This document shows positions 44,134 to 55,022 of a stretch of DNA of 64,000 bases, one piece after another. Both the position numbers and the translations under genes were made by a program. Location of the stretch: contig JAIVFI010000017.1 of the NCBI GenBank assembly GCA_025558095.1, positions 496,001-560,000 of the forward strand, written 5' to 3'. The notes beneath the pieces are model-generated. The model was not told the DNA's origin. It searched no databases and was given only the letters and a program-made list of their open reading frames with translations. Position 1 is the stretch's first letter, and every line of letters begins with the position of its first letter. Source of the stretch: Hyaloraphidium curvatum. Taxonomy: Eukaryota; Monoblepharomycota; Hyaloraphidiomycetes; Hyaloraphidiales; Hyaloraphidiaceae.

Positions 44134-45281
44134 TCAAGCCAGGTCGAACATGATCTTGTTCACCACGCCGCCGTGCGCGTCGGTGCCCTTGGCGCACCAT
44201 TCGTAGCCCCGGGACACGTCCGCGAGCTTGATGTGGTGCGAGACTAGGGGTTTCAGGTCCACCTTGCCCGACTGGACGAGGGCGAGGGCACCGGGATAGT
44301 CGGACGGCTTTCCATAGTAGTATGCACTGCGGAGGTCGATTTCCTTGGGCACGAAGACGACTGCGACGGGGAATTGAGCGCCGGTGACGATGATCAGTCA
44401 ACGAACCCACGGTAGGGGAGAGAAACGGCCGGCCGTGCCACCCCGACCACCGTCACGACACCGCCAGGCCTGACTGCATGGAGCGCCGTTGCAAGGGTGC
44501 TCTCGTGCCCCGCGGCATCGATCACCACTTCCGGGAGCTCCCCTCCGAAATGCACCAGCGCCTTCGCGGCGGCGTCCGCGGGGACTTCGGCGCCCTCGGC
44601 CGTCGCGTCGGCGCCGAACCCCTTGGCTGTAGCCAGCCGCTGCTGGTTGACGTCCGTCACCACGATCCTCTTGGGACCGAACGTCCGCGCCGCCAGCAAC
44701 GCGAGCACGCCGATCGGCCCCGCGCCGACGATCAGCACGTTGTCCCCGGCCTTGACCCCCGCCCGTTTCACGGCGTGGAACGCGACGGCAAAGGGCTCGA
44801 CCATGGCGGCCTCCTCGAACGACACCCCGTCGCTGATCTTGTGGGCCAGGTTCGCGGGGTGCACGTGGAACGCTCGCAGCATGACGAGGGCCTTGCCGTC
44901 CCCGTATGGCGGCTTGAATCATGGACGTTAGACGGCAGAAGGCAAGCATTTCGGGCGGAACGTACCTCGAGCGCGACCCTGTCGCCCACCTTGAGCCCCT
45001 CCACGCCGTCCCCGACCTCCGCGACCACCCCGCTCCCTTCATGCCCCAGGCCAAAAGGCAACTCCATTCCCAAAAAAGCTAAGCTCCCGTAATCTTCGTT
45101 CCACATGTGAATGTCGCTGGAACGCGTCACTACGGCCGAGGCCGCGCGCCCGGGGTGTCCCCCACCTCCCGCAGATTCCGACGCGTTTCATCTCGACCAC
45201 GACCTGGCCGGGGCCGGCTTTCGGCCTGGCGACTTCGCCGACCCGCACGTCGCGTTTGCCGTAGCAGAGGACCGCCTCCAT
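44134..45281 (-). CDS. zinc-type alcohol/polyol dehydrogenase lacking the structural-zinc loop
   Basis: Medium-chain dehydrogenase. Start MEAVLCYGKRDVRVGEV. Exon 1 ends at GIC, joined across an intron to GSDIHMWNEDYG (catalytic Cys). GLGHEGSGVVAEVGDGVEGLKVGDRVALE follows (GHE motif). Here the family normally has a loop with four Cys (C-x2-C-x2-C-x7-C) for structural zinc. Instead, a 57-nt intron joins VALE straight to PPYGDGKALVMLRAFHVHPANL. The rest is normal: EEAAMVEPFAVAFHAVKRAG, VLIVGAGPIGVLALLAA, ELPEVVIDAAGHEST; it ends KIMFDLA. Closest in pattern to sorbitol/xylitol dehydrogenases. Substrate unknown. It follows the amidohydrolase gene on the same strand, 76 bp apart. Confidence 0.83.
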
Positions 45282-45357
45282 GGTCGATTGGCTGTTTTCG
45301 CTTCGGCGGGTGGTTTGACGGTGGCAAAGGCGCAAGAGGCTATCGCCCAGACCCCGA

Positions 45358-46197
45358 CTATTTCTTCGGCGACCAGCGGTACACGCGTTCGGCAGTGCCA
45401 CCCATCAGCATGGCGCGCTCGCTCTCGGACAGCCGGTCCGTGGTGCGGAACGGCTCCACGCCCTGCTTGTAGTTCAGGAACTCCACGGCGCGCGTCCAAT
45501 CGGTGCCCCACATGCACCGCTCGAACCCGAAAGCGTGAAAGATCTTCCACAGCGGATCCCAGATATCGTCGTAAGGGTACGGTTCGCGCGAAAGCGTGCA
45601 GGCCCCGGTGATCTTGACGAAGACGTTGGGGTACTTCGCCAGGGCAAGCAGGTCCGGCAGGTTCCCCCACGGATCCTCGGGAGGGGGCGGCTCGAAGTGC
45701 TGCGTTAGTCCCAGATGATCAATGACAATCCGCGTCCGGGGGTTTCGAGCAGCCAACCCGTCCATCTGACGTAACCGGCCCCAGCACAGGACGTTCACGG
45801 GCAGGTCGTGCTCCGCGGCGGCTGCCAGCACCCTGTTGAGGCCCGGATCCGCCGGGTCCGTCGGCAAAGGATCCCGCAGCATGATTCTGATGCCAACCGC
45901 CCCCGGCGTGTCCTTCCATGCTCTCACTGTCTCTCCGACGGTGGGATCGGTGGGGTCCACGGGTTTCACCAAGCCGAACCGTCCCGGGTGCTTGCTCCAG
46001 ACCTGGAGCGCGTACTCTGCGTCGTACTTGTACATCGCAAAGGGCGACACGAGGATCGCGCCGTCCACGCCGACCGCGTCCATGGCGCGGACCTGGTCGT
46101 CGCCGTTGACCTCGGGCGGGCCGTGCAAAAACGCGTGCCACGGGCGGCCGGGATGGTCGCGCTCGTAGCAGTGCACCTGGGCGTCGATGATGGGCAT
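45358..46197 (-). CDS. amidohydrolase-2 family (TIM-barrel) hydrolase, lactonase-like
   Basis: Single exon of about 280 codons, start MPIIDAQVHCYERDHPGRP. Metal-site motifs of the family: DAQVHC (a variant of the usual DxHxH), VIDHLGLTQ (His) and MWGTDWTR (Asp), with PVNVLCWG and NVFVKITGACTLS between. Family members include L-fuconolactonase/L-rhamnonolactonase and decarboxylases such as gamma-resorcylate decarboxylase. The lack of introns and the bacterial spread of the family fit transfer, which is inference. Co-oriented with the polyol-type dehydrogenase, so a sugar oxidation to lactone to acid pathway is possible but untested. Confidence 0.75.
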   Translation of the reverse strand: MPIIDAQVHCYERDHPGRPWHAFLHGPPEVNGDDQVRAMDAVGVDGAILVSPFAMYKYDAEYALQVWSKHPGRFGLVKPVDPTDPTVGETVRAWKDTPGAVGIRIMLRDPLPTDPADPGLNRVLAAAAEHDLPVNVLCWGRLRQMDGLAARNPRTRIVIDHLGLTQHFEPPPPEDPWGNLPDLLALAKYPNVFVKITGACTLSREPYPYDDIWDPLWKIFHAFGFERCMWGTDWTRAVEFLNYKQGVEPFRTTDRLSESERAMLMGGTAERVYRWSPKK

Positions 46198-46280
46198 CGC
46201 GACGCGAAGGAACTTCAAGTTGCGGTACGTCTGGAACAGACGCGATCGGCCGATCAGACCGAAGTTCCGAAGGACGAAGG

Positions 46281-47913
46281 ATGGCCCACCGCGAGGCAGA
46301 CGGCGAGGAGCACCTTTCGGACCGTAGAATCCCTCGGAGTCTTGCTTTTTCTCCGGAGGAATGGCTGGCTCTCTTCCCCGCGGCTCCTCCGCCCGGGCCC
46401 GACGCGTTCCGCCGGGCGGCCTCAAGCGTGCCACCCCCTGACGCCGACCCCGCCGACGAGGCACGCCAAGCGTCTCCGCTGACGCCACGCTCCTTCATTG
46501 CCGCGCTTTCCTTCTGCCGCCCGGCCGCGCTGATTTTTCGGGCCACATTGTTCGTGCGGCCTGCCGTCGCCCGGTTCAATGCCCTTTACCTGCTCGTCTC
46601 GCTTCCGCTGCCGGCCCTCATACCCCCCTTATGGCTTTTGAACGACGGCAGGTTTGCTGTGGTGCCACTTACTGTCGCAACCGTCCTGCGTGCCGTCTCA
46701 TGGATGACGATCTCCTTCGGCCTTCCCGCGGTCGAGGTTGTGCTTAAGGCGCGCCTGGCAAGGGCGGGCGAGAAGGAGGAGAATCCGAAGGGGTCCACGG
46801 TGCTCGATGGCCATCCGTGGGCAGTCTTTGCGCGGTGGAAGCAGCTGGCGGGACCTGACGGGCCCTGCAAGAAGAGCGCACCGTCCCCGGACTCGACGGC
46901 AGGCCGCAGTCGGCTGCTCTGCCACAAGGATCGGGACCCGCTGTGCCCTTGTCCCCGGCCGTCTTGCGCGGGCTCTCTTGCCGGAGCTGCCGCCGGCGAG
47001 TTTGTCTTCCTCAACGGGCTCCGAGTTACCTTCAATGTCTTCCTCATCCTTATTGCGACCTACTGGACAACACTTGTCACCTTCGGTTCGCAGTTTTGGG
47101 CTTCCCCTTGGGCGGTAGCTGGTGCCTTTTCTATCGCCGGGGTTGCTGTTGGGCAGATGATCGATTTCCTGGGGTTCGTAGCCCAGTACTTCTCCGGCGA
47201 GGCTGGCTGTGATGCTGCACCGCCGCGCCGTGAACCTGGCGCTGGAGGATCTTTTGGATCAGTTGCTCGGGGAGGGCAAAGAGAGCGATGATCCGGGTGA
47301 GGCGAAGCGGCCTTCACGGGCAGATGAATCCTACGTGTTGCTACACAACATACTGGCGCGTCATTGGGGGCAAAAGCGCGTTACCTCCTTCACGCAAGGT
47401 CTCGCGCTGCTTAATGTTGTCATTCTCATTTTCGGCTTGGTGATCATCATGGTTCGTGGACAGTCACGCTTCCAAAAGCGTGCTCAGTTGCTGACTTGGT
47501 CGTGAAACCCAACGCAGGCCACTGGGTCCTGCATCCTCTGGTCCCAGCTTGTGCTCGCCGCCTATACCTTTTTCCTGCTAGTCGTCGACCTCGTCCTCCT
47601 CTCAGTGCACAACGCCCAGATCGACGGCATCGTCTCGCAGTACCGCCGCGCACGCCAGGTGCTGCGCGAGGCCATGCTTGCCGACCCGCTCCCGCGCGCC
47701 GCGGATGCCATCGTGCGGCACGCCGAGGTGCTCGCCTCGTACGCCGACGCCGAGGTGTACCGCGCCAGGTTCCTCGGCTTCCCCGTTGGGTTCGGGGTCG
47801 TGCGGACGCTCGTGGTCACGGTCTTCACGGTCCTGATCGGGTTCTGGTCGGTGCTGCGGGGGTTGGGGATCTTTGTCACACTCGAGTCGGCGTGCCCGGT
47901 GCGGGCAGGATAA
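46281..47913 (+). CDS. multi-pass membrane protein of unrecognised family, member 1
   Basis: Start MAHREADGEEHLSDRR; EEWLALFPAAPP resembles EWLALVPAELPP of member 2 (60377-61998). Hydrophobic segments: FNALYLLVSLPLPALIPPLWLL, VFLILIATYWTTLVTF, AGAFSIAGVAVG, LNVVILIFGLVIIM, and a last one in RTLVVTVFTVLIGFWSVL. A Cys loop reads LCHKDRDPLCPCPRPSCAG. An intron at 47452-47517 lies at the same place as in member 2 (M|ATG-C). The end is FVTLESACPVRAG. The frame changes near 47180-47205 (YFSGEAG against ARLAVMLHRRAVNLAL) with no good intron, so there is a frameshift, sequence error or unusual splice here. Function unknown; 84 bp from the divergent amidohydrolase start. Confidence 0.6.
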
Positions 47914-48076
47914 GCGGGATCGGCGCGGAGCCGACGGACATGCACACGTTTGACAAGCTCTCAACTTCGACACGCAACAGTAGTACGTACAAGTAGGAAT
48001 GACAATACAAGCAAGAAAGACATGCTTCACAATATGGTGCAGCTTCCGCTGCGGAAGCATTACAATCAGACGCATG

Positions 48077-48531
48077 CTATAGGAAGCCAAGACCGGCGCC
48101 GCGAACGAACCTGTTCGGCGCTGGCGGTTCACCTCGTGCAGCTCTGAGCATTTGCGTGGCCTGGCCCTCACTCTCCATCCACCGCGAAGGTTCCGATCGC
48201 CAGTCATTAGTACCATGGTAGTACCGGGCGCAGTCTGCGCATTTGACACGCCTTTGGGTCTCGGCACAGCAGCAGCAGCCGGTCTCGAAGGACGCGTCAT
48301 CATCGGTGTCCATTCCACGGTAAACAGACTCACGTTTTGGACCTCCATATCAGCGTCATGCACCCCCTGGCGACATCCGCCGAGGCCACCCGTGCCCCCC
48401 AAGCCAACCACCGCCGCGTTGTTGTTGTTATTGTTGTTGATGACGGTGGGAGCCCCGGGGATGACATTATTGATCACGAATGGCTGGGGGGTGGGAGCCG
48501 GCTGCGGAGGGTAATATCCCTGCTGCGACAC
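48077..48531 (-). CDS. small Pro/Tyr-rich protein with Cys cluster
   Basis: An N-terminal part with YYPPQPAPTPQPFVINNV and an Asn tract is followed by Gly-rich GLGGTGGLGG. A GTGAGT donor near 48333 and an acceptor near 48284 would join MEVQN to TGCCCCAETQRRVKCADC, followed by ARYYHGTNDW. The Cys/His set suggests metal binding or membrane association like LITAF or PLAC8-type proteins, but no family is established. The first exon may begin upstream, since the frame (ISGYGQGGYYPEV) continues beyond 48531 to a possible acceptor near 48572. Ends FVRGAGLGFL. Function not assigned. Confidence 0.45.
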
Positions 48532-49343
48532 TTCAGGGTAGTATCCTCCCTGGCCGTAACCGCTGATCGGCTTCAGAACGCCTGAAGGGGCCGGCGTGAG
48601 CCGTGACAGGCACGGTGCTCAGGGGAAAGAAGTGTTAAATACCGTCAACGTCGGCGTACGGAGACCCGTCCACCCAGATAACAGAAGTCCCAGAGCGCTG
48701 CATAGCTTTGTCGTACGAAGGGGGACTCGACATGCGCCGCTGGTCTGCGCGGGTGATGGGGGATTGGGGTCAACGGCGTCCACGGCGCTGCAACCGGAGG
48801 CTCCCCCACCGGTCAAGAAGAAGCGCCGGCGCTTTCCTTTATCAGGTCAACGCTCTCGATAGGCGCTGCTCCTTTCCGTGAACACGCCCGCTGCGTGACC
48901 GGACGACCGAAGGGGGAGTGGTCCCCCGCGATCCCACGGGGGAGCGGGCGCACGAAAGCTGGGCGGACGCCTGCGGGCAGGCGCGCCTTGCAGGGCACGG
49001 ACCCTCCTGGCGAGCGGTGCACGGGCGCGACCCCCAACCGCTTCCGGAGGCAGTAACCCGGGTTCGATTCGAGGAAGTCTGTCAGTCACGGTCGCACCAG
49101 CCCTTGACTGACTGATTTCGCACGTCCCCCAGACGGGCATATAACTGTCCGCAACGGCCTCATACGTGCCCCAGCAGATCAGTTCACCTTGCTGTCCAAC
49201 TAGTCAGCACCAGACGCTCATTAGCGCGCTCCACGCGTCGATCGCGCCCGACCCGCCAGCAAGTTCCCGGAGGGGCGGTGGAGGAAGGGAAACAGAAGCT
49301 CCGGTCGACACAGCAAATCACATAGAGCCACACTCATCGGTAT
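48532..49343. other. intergenic region
   Basis: About 810 bp without a supported gene, apart from a possible first exon of the preceding Cys-rich gene. A GGTTCGATTC stretch at 49061-49070 looks like a tRNA B-box, but no matching stems were found. Confidence 0.4.
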
Positions 49344-51303
49344 TCACAACATCTTCTTCGCCCACTCCTCGTAGACCTCCAGCCTCTCCCCCACCTCGAT
49401 CGGCCCTTTCGACCTCACCCTCTCCTCCCCCCACGGCTTCCTCTTCGCCTTGAGCAGCTTCCCCTCCAGGCCCCTCACCTGCGCGCACCGATCCAGCATC
49501 TCCCTCGCCAGCGCCTTGGGGTCCGCCGCCGCCGCCGCCGTCTCCCCCGCGCGCGGCTCGAGCTCCCTCTTCCCGACCCTGAAGAACGCCTTGCGCGGCT
49601 TCTCCGCCCGCGCCGATGGCAGAGTGCGGATCCATTCCACCAGCCTCGCCATGGCCTTCTTGCTCGCCGGGTGCGCCCTGGCCATCAGCTGGAACACGTG
49701 GATCTGGTCGTCGTAAACCTCGAGCGAGACGTCCTGCGCCGGCTCCGAGGCGAGCTTGAAGGCCAGGAGGGTGGACTGGCCCAGCACGCGCTCGGCGCCG
49801 CCGGCCTGGATGAGGATGGGGGGGAGGGAGGAGAGGGAGGGGTGGAAGAGGGGGGAGGCGTCTGCGCGGAGGCGGTGAGCGGCGAAAGATTGGGGCAAGC
49901 CGTGGAGCGTACAGGGATCTTCGAGCGCTTCGCGCTTGGTGCAGTAGATGTAGCTGCCGTTGGGATCGTCCTGGAGCCGTACCCGCGAGCGGGCGCCCAT
50001 GACGGCGTCGGGGTCGGAGGGGAGGTAGTCCTGCGGCGTCCACCATCAGTCGACCGCCCACCGCGGCAAGTCGGGAGGAAACCCACGTGGAAGCAGAGCT
50101 GGTTGTACGGGTCAGACAGGGTCAGGTCCGTCCAGGGGCTGATGAGCACGGCGCCGCCCGGCATGGGGAGGCCCTTGTCGCGAAGGTAGAGAAGACAGGC
50201 GGTGGACATGCCGCCTCCGGCCGCTGCGACGGGTGCGGGTCAGCGAGCCTTCCTGTTGTCGTCCTGTCGAGAAACCCACAGTCGCCCATGAGCACCACCT
50301 GCTCCGGCCGGAGCTTAGGGAGCGGCGACGAGCCGCGGGGATCGACCAGGGCCAGGTACGCCGAAATGCAGTCCAGCAGGCCCCGCGGGTACTTGTGCTC
50401 CGGGGCGAGCGCGTAGTCGACGGCGACGACCTTGCTTCGCAGGCCCAGGGCGACGCCCTGCGACGCCCAGCGATGGGACCTCGGCGAGCCGAGAAAGTAC
50501 GCGCCGCCGTGCAGGAGCAGGACGACCTTGTCCGAGGCCGGCTTCTCCGGCCCTACGTACTCGACCAGCTCGACCGAGACCTCCCCCGCCAGCACGCCCT
50601 TGTCCCCCTCGGGCAGCATCTCGGCGTGCCTCCGCGGCGCCGTGAGCGGGGTTATCCGCAGCTCCTTGGGCACCTTTGGCACGCCGGCGTCCATGGCCTT
50701 GCGGGTCAGCTTGATGTCGTCGAGCGTGGGCGGGCCCGTGCTGTTCTTGCCGCCGAGCACCTCCCGGAGCACGGCGACGGTGGCGGTTTCGGCAATGTTC
50801 CAGGTTTCGAGCTCGGGACCGCGGAGGATGTGCCGCGAGACGGCCTGCGGGTCAAGCCGTTAAGAGGGAGCGCTGGACACGGAGTCGGGCCTACACACCC
50901 GCAGCGCAACGCCGACAAGGTCGCCCCGGGACATGTGCTTCTTGTTGGTCCCTTTGCCGTGGCCGTGCACCGTCAGACTTGCGATGACAGGGAGCTCCTC
51001 GAGAGCGGGCTTCAGCGCATTGTCGGCCTGCTGCTCCGACGCCGCGGTGGCCTCCGACAGCTCGGAGGTGCTGTAGTTGCTGTCAAAGCTATCGAAGCGC
51101 TCGATGCGCGCCGCGGCGGGCGGCTGCAGCGCGGCCATGGCGGGCGCGGCGCGGAGGGAGGACGGCAGTGAGGAAGCGGCGGTTGCGGGTGCTGGCAGTT
51201 CTGCCGAGCCTCCGTCGGAGTCGTCTGTCGGCTCGCGCAGCCGCAGTGCCAAGCGGACGGCGTGACCCAACGCAGGCCACTTGGACTTTCGGATATCGTC
51301 CAT
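49344..51303 (-). CDS. alpha/beta hydrolase (hormone-sensitive-lipase-like)
   Basis: Esterase or lipase of the HSL group. Start [14 protein letters not shown] at 51303; an in-frame ATG at 51405 is possible. The N-terminal region carries a Ser-rich stretch ([16 protein letters not shown]) that may be phosphorylated. An intron joins VALR to [12 protein letters not shown]. Catalytic features: [17 protein letters not shown] (oxyanion HGG), the nucleophile GDSAGGGMS split by an intron (50219-50277), [11 protein letters not shown], and DDQIHVFQ with the likely Asp and His. A second intron is near 50090-50030. The C-terminal part is a long charged helix ending EEWAKKML, not usual for the family. Substrate unknown. 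Confidence 0.8.
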
Positions 51304-51761
51304 CTTGAGCGGGAACGGGAGCAGCGCTTTGACGGTCGGAGATCGCGAGAGCGCATCGTCATCGATCGTACGAGGTGCACAGAGGCCGATCCCAACCGCC
51401 GTCACAATGAAGACATGAGACGGCGTTGGTCATTGGTGATGCTCAGAACGTCAGACGATGAGTTGCAAGGCGGTCTGGGAGGCCTCTTCTCTGCAACTAC
51501 GGTGACAGCTAGCCCATCTACGTCCGGCACAGTCCATCCCTGCTCGAGGCCCTCGATAACATCCAAACCCATCGCATCTGCTCAATGAGCTCGACTTCGA
51601 GGCAGTTGAGGATGGCACTGAGTGCGTGGAGGCGTCCGGCCGAACTCGGGGCGCTATCAGCTTTGCCCCTGACGCGCAGGCCGAGACCCTGTCCTCCACC
51701 TCCACCTCCTGTCTGCCGCCCCCGGTCCGCCGCGCCTCTCCGCGCGACCGGCGCCGCGACG
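51304..51761. other. divergent intergenic region
   Basis: 458 bp between the hydrolase and PDH E1-alpha starts. Part may code if the hydrolase starts at 51405. No other feature was recognised. Confidence 0.35.
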
Positions 51762-53338
51762 ATGCTGCCGCGCACCGCGCCCGTCGCGCGCGCCCTCTGC
51801 GCCGCGGTGCCCCGCGCCCTCCGCGCGCCGCCCGCGCTGCGGCGCGCCTACGCGTCCGTCGCGCCCGACGCCGAGAAGGTGCGGGGCGGACACGTCATCG
51901 TCACGGCGTCGTCTCACTCCCGTCGGAAGGTCTTCGAGATCGAGATGCCCGAGGGCACCTTCGCCTCGCACCTCGACTGCCCCATGCCGTCGCTCACCAC
52001 GCGCACCACAAAGTCCGAGTGCCTGGACATCTACGCGACCATGGTCGCCATCCGCCGCATCGAGACCGCCTCGGACGCCCTGTACAAGTCGCGCCTGATC
52101 CGCGGCTTCTGCCACCTGTCGACCGGACAGGAGGCCATCGCCGCAGGCATGGAGCGCGCCATCACGCGCAAGGACGCGATCATCACCGCTTACAGGTGCC
52201 ACGGGTTCATGTACACGCGGGGCGCGTCGCCGAAGGAGATCCTGGCGGAGCTCATGGGCAGGAAGGACGGCTGCAGCAAAGGCAAAGGTGGGACGCTCCG
52301 GCGACCCGTCTTGGCGTCGCTGACGAACAGCCGACAACTCCAAGGCGGCTCGATGCACATGTACGTCATTCCCAACAACTTCTACGGCGGGAACGGCATC
52401 GTCGGCGCCCAGATCCCGCTCGGCGCCGGCATCGCCTTCGCGCAGAAGTACCGCGGCGAGAAGACCATGACCTTTTCGCTCTACGGCGACGGCGCGGCCA
52501 ACCAGGGCCAGGCGTTCGAGGCCTACAACATGTTCGTGTCGCTGCCGCCCCCTCCTGTGGCCGGACCCTGACCCCACCCCGGCAGGGCCAAGCTGTGGAA
52601 GCTCCCCATCGCTTTCGTCTGCGAGAACAACATGTACGGCATGGGCACGCGGCAGGACCGCGCGGCCGCCAACACCAAGTTCTACACCCGCTGCGAGTAC
52701 ATCCCCGGCATCCGCGTCAACGGCATGGACGTGTTTGCGGTGCGGGACGCGTGCGCGATGGCAAAGGAGTGGACGGCGGCGGGCAACGGGCCGCTGCTGA
52801 TGGAGTTTGTCACCTACCGGTGTGTTGGCTCATCGCCTTGCTCCTGCGGGCCGTGCTGACCCCCTCTCCCCTCCCCACCTCTTTCGGACCTCCCTCTCCC
52901 TTTCAGCTACGGCGGCCACTCCATGTCCGACCCCGGAACGACGTACCGCTCGCGCGAGGAGATCCAGTATATGCGCTCGACCAACGACCCCATCCGCGGG
53001 CTGCAGAAGCGCCTGCTCGAGGGCAACATCGCGTCGGAGGAGGAGATGAAGGCGATCGAGGCGAGGGTGCGGAAGGAGGTGGACCAGGTCGGTTCCCCCG
53101 GCGCGCTTGATGTCCTTCCGGAGCTGATCACGGCGGCCGGTACTGGGACCGACAGCAACTCGAGGAGGCGAAGCAGAGCCCCGAGCCGCCCATGTCGGAG
53201 CTCTTCGCGGACGTATACACTAAAGGCAAGGAGATTCCCGTCATGCGAGGGTGCGACCCGGAGGATTTGCACTACTTTGGCGCCCAGAAGTGTGAGTTGG
53301 CGGCTTTTGGGGTGTCGGACGCATTTCGCGCTGACTAG
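51762..53338 (+). CDS. PDA1: pyruvate dehydrogenase E1 component subunit alpha, mitochondrial
   Basis: Thiamine-diphosphate-dependent decarboxylase subunit of the PDH complex. Start [20 protein letters not shown] is a mitochondrial presequence. Conserved segments: [34 protein letters not shown], the TPP motif [16 protein letters not shown] with NNMYGMGT, and [18 protein letters not shown] with the regulatory phosphoserine site. Introns are near 52287-52342, 52548-52586, 52819-52908 and 53089-53142. The end reads [22 protein letters not shown] right after it may remove the last bases, so the stop is either in the read-through at 53336-53338 or created just after splicing near 53350. Confidence 0.93.
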
Positions 53339-53702
53339 GCACCCCAGGAACCACGCCGAGCTCCAGAACAACATCGCGCCGTTGACAAATTGCGGAAGCG
53401 GGGCGGGAATCGTTGGAATACAATGCCATTCTTCTTCGTATGGCGGACACGGGCCAGGGACGCCGATTCCGGATGGCGACGCGGCGTGACTTGGTCGCCA
53501 CCTCACTCCTCTTGGCGGAACAGCTCCGTATGAGGGGATGAGAAGACGTCTAATCATCAAAATGGCCGATCCGTCAAAGCAGAATTGAGATCAAGCTCTT
53601 CATCTGCACTACTATGGTTCGCTCCGTCGCCCAGCCAGTACCAACGCTGATGCTGCGCGCGAAGAGACGGGCCATCTAATCTGCGAGGCCTTGCGAAGCG
53701 TC
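53339..53702. other. convergent intergenic region
   Basis: 364 bp between the ends of PDH E1-alpha and the frameshifted PhnB-like gene. It may include a short last exon of E1-alpha. No separate gene was seen. Confidence 0.4.
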
Positions 53703-54189
53703 CTATCCGCGGCAAGCCGCCTCGATGGCGGCGACGTCGATCTTCTGCATCTTCAGCATCGCCTCGGAAGCCCGCTTGGCCGCCGCCCGGTCGGAGCCGT
53801 TCAGAGCCTCCGTGAGGGCGACCGGGACGAACTGCCACGACACGCCCCACTTGTCCTTGCACCAGCCGCACACGCTTTCCGAGCCTCCGTTGCCGACGAT
53901 CGCGTCCCAGTACCGGTCCGTCTCGGCCTGGTCCGCCGTGGCGACCTGGAACGAGAACGCCTCGGTCTGCGGGAACTGCGGGCCGCCGTTGATCCCGAGG
54001 CAGCGCACGCCCATGACGGTGAACTCGACGGTCAGGAGGGTCGCCTTCCTTGCCCGACGGGTTGTCGCTCGCGGCGCGGTGCGCGGCTCCGACGGAGGAA
54101 TCGGGGAAGGTCGCGGCGTAGAAGCGAGCGGCCTCCTCGGCGCCGCGGTCGAACCACAGGCAGACGGCGTTCTTCGCCGGCTTCGTCAT
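53703..54189 (-). pseudogene. PhnB-like VOC protein, second copy, with apparent frameshift
   Basis: First part: MTKPAKNAVCLWFDRGAEEA and FYAATFPDSSV in one frame. The second, LLTVEFTVMGVRCLGINGG, VAVATADQAETDRYWDAIV-like VATADQAETDRYW and WGVSWQFVPVAL, is in another. The shift falls at a run of three Gs on the plus strand (54038-54040). Without one base the protein would read through GDLLTVEF, exactly as the family expects, and there is no room for an intron. So it is a one-base insertion, either real (a pseudogene) or a sequence error. Otherwise length and motifs are normal. Related to the gene at 17753-18211 but clearly diverged. Confidence 0.7.
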
Positions 54190-55022
54190 CGCGCTCTTTC
54201 TCGTCTCGTGGAAGCCTATCCGGCGTCACGGAACAAGGAGAGGCAGGGAGAAATGGAATCGGCGCAAACCGAATGCGCCGGATGCGGATGGATGACTCGA
54301 CTCGACCGGATGCTCTCAAGTTTCCGCGCGCTGCAAACGAACTGTTTGAGCTCTGAAATAAGGAGCGCAACTTGGCAACTTGGTTTCGCGGACACAAACT
54401 TTCTCGGCATCGTACCGTTCCTCTCTTGGACTTGACTGCGGCCCCGCTGCGCGTCCTCCACCGTGGTCTTTGGACTGCCGAATCTCTTCAAGCGCTCTAC
54501 CGGGGGACCTCGCTTCCCCGGGTTTTGCCGGAAGCCCTCGACGCGGCTTTTGGCCGAGGCGGCCGGGCGTGCTCCAGACCGCGCTCCGCTGCGTAGTGTC
54601 CAGCGAGCCGCTGGATCCCCCCCGCCACGCCCCCCCCCGACGGTCGCCTTTCTGGGCCTGGGCGACCCGAAAGGATGGAGAATTGGAATGCTGCATGGAA
54701 AACGACCTCGATCATCCGCCGCGTCAGCAGGGTCTTCATGCCGCACCGCGCGTGCCATTTCGCGCTCGGGCGGCCTGTCACTGGCGTCGACCCCCATCCG
54801 AAACGGCTCACCCACCATCTCGATCTCCCGATTGCGGTGATGGTGAGAGGCCAGGCTCCCTTCAACTAGCCGTGGCCTGATTGTGACGTAATAGGGCAGC
54901 GGCCGATCGAAGGGACAAAGCACAGCAGTCACGGCGGGAACTCCTTTCCCTCGGCGGGACCTTGCGTCGGCCGGCGGCCGCCGCAGCGGCTTCCAAGGAC
55001 CGTGCACCACGACCGCGGCAGC
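54190..55022. other. divergent intergenic region
   Basis: 833 bp between the PhnB-like copy and the regulator-like gene, head to head. Frames here show no motif. Any first exon of the regulator-like gene, such as a zinc-cluster exon, would lie here, but I found none. Confidence 0.4.

Noticed and set aside
49040-49100. tRNA-like GGTTCGATTC B-box at 49061
   Set aside because: No acceptor stem, anticodon arm or A-box at the right distance on either strand.
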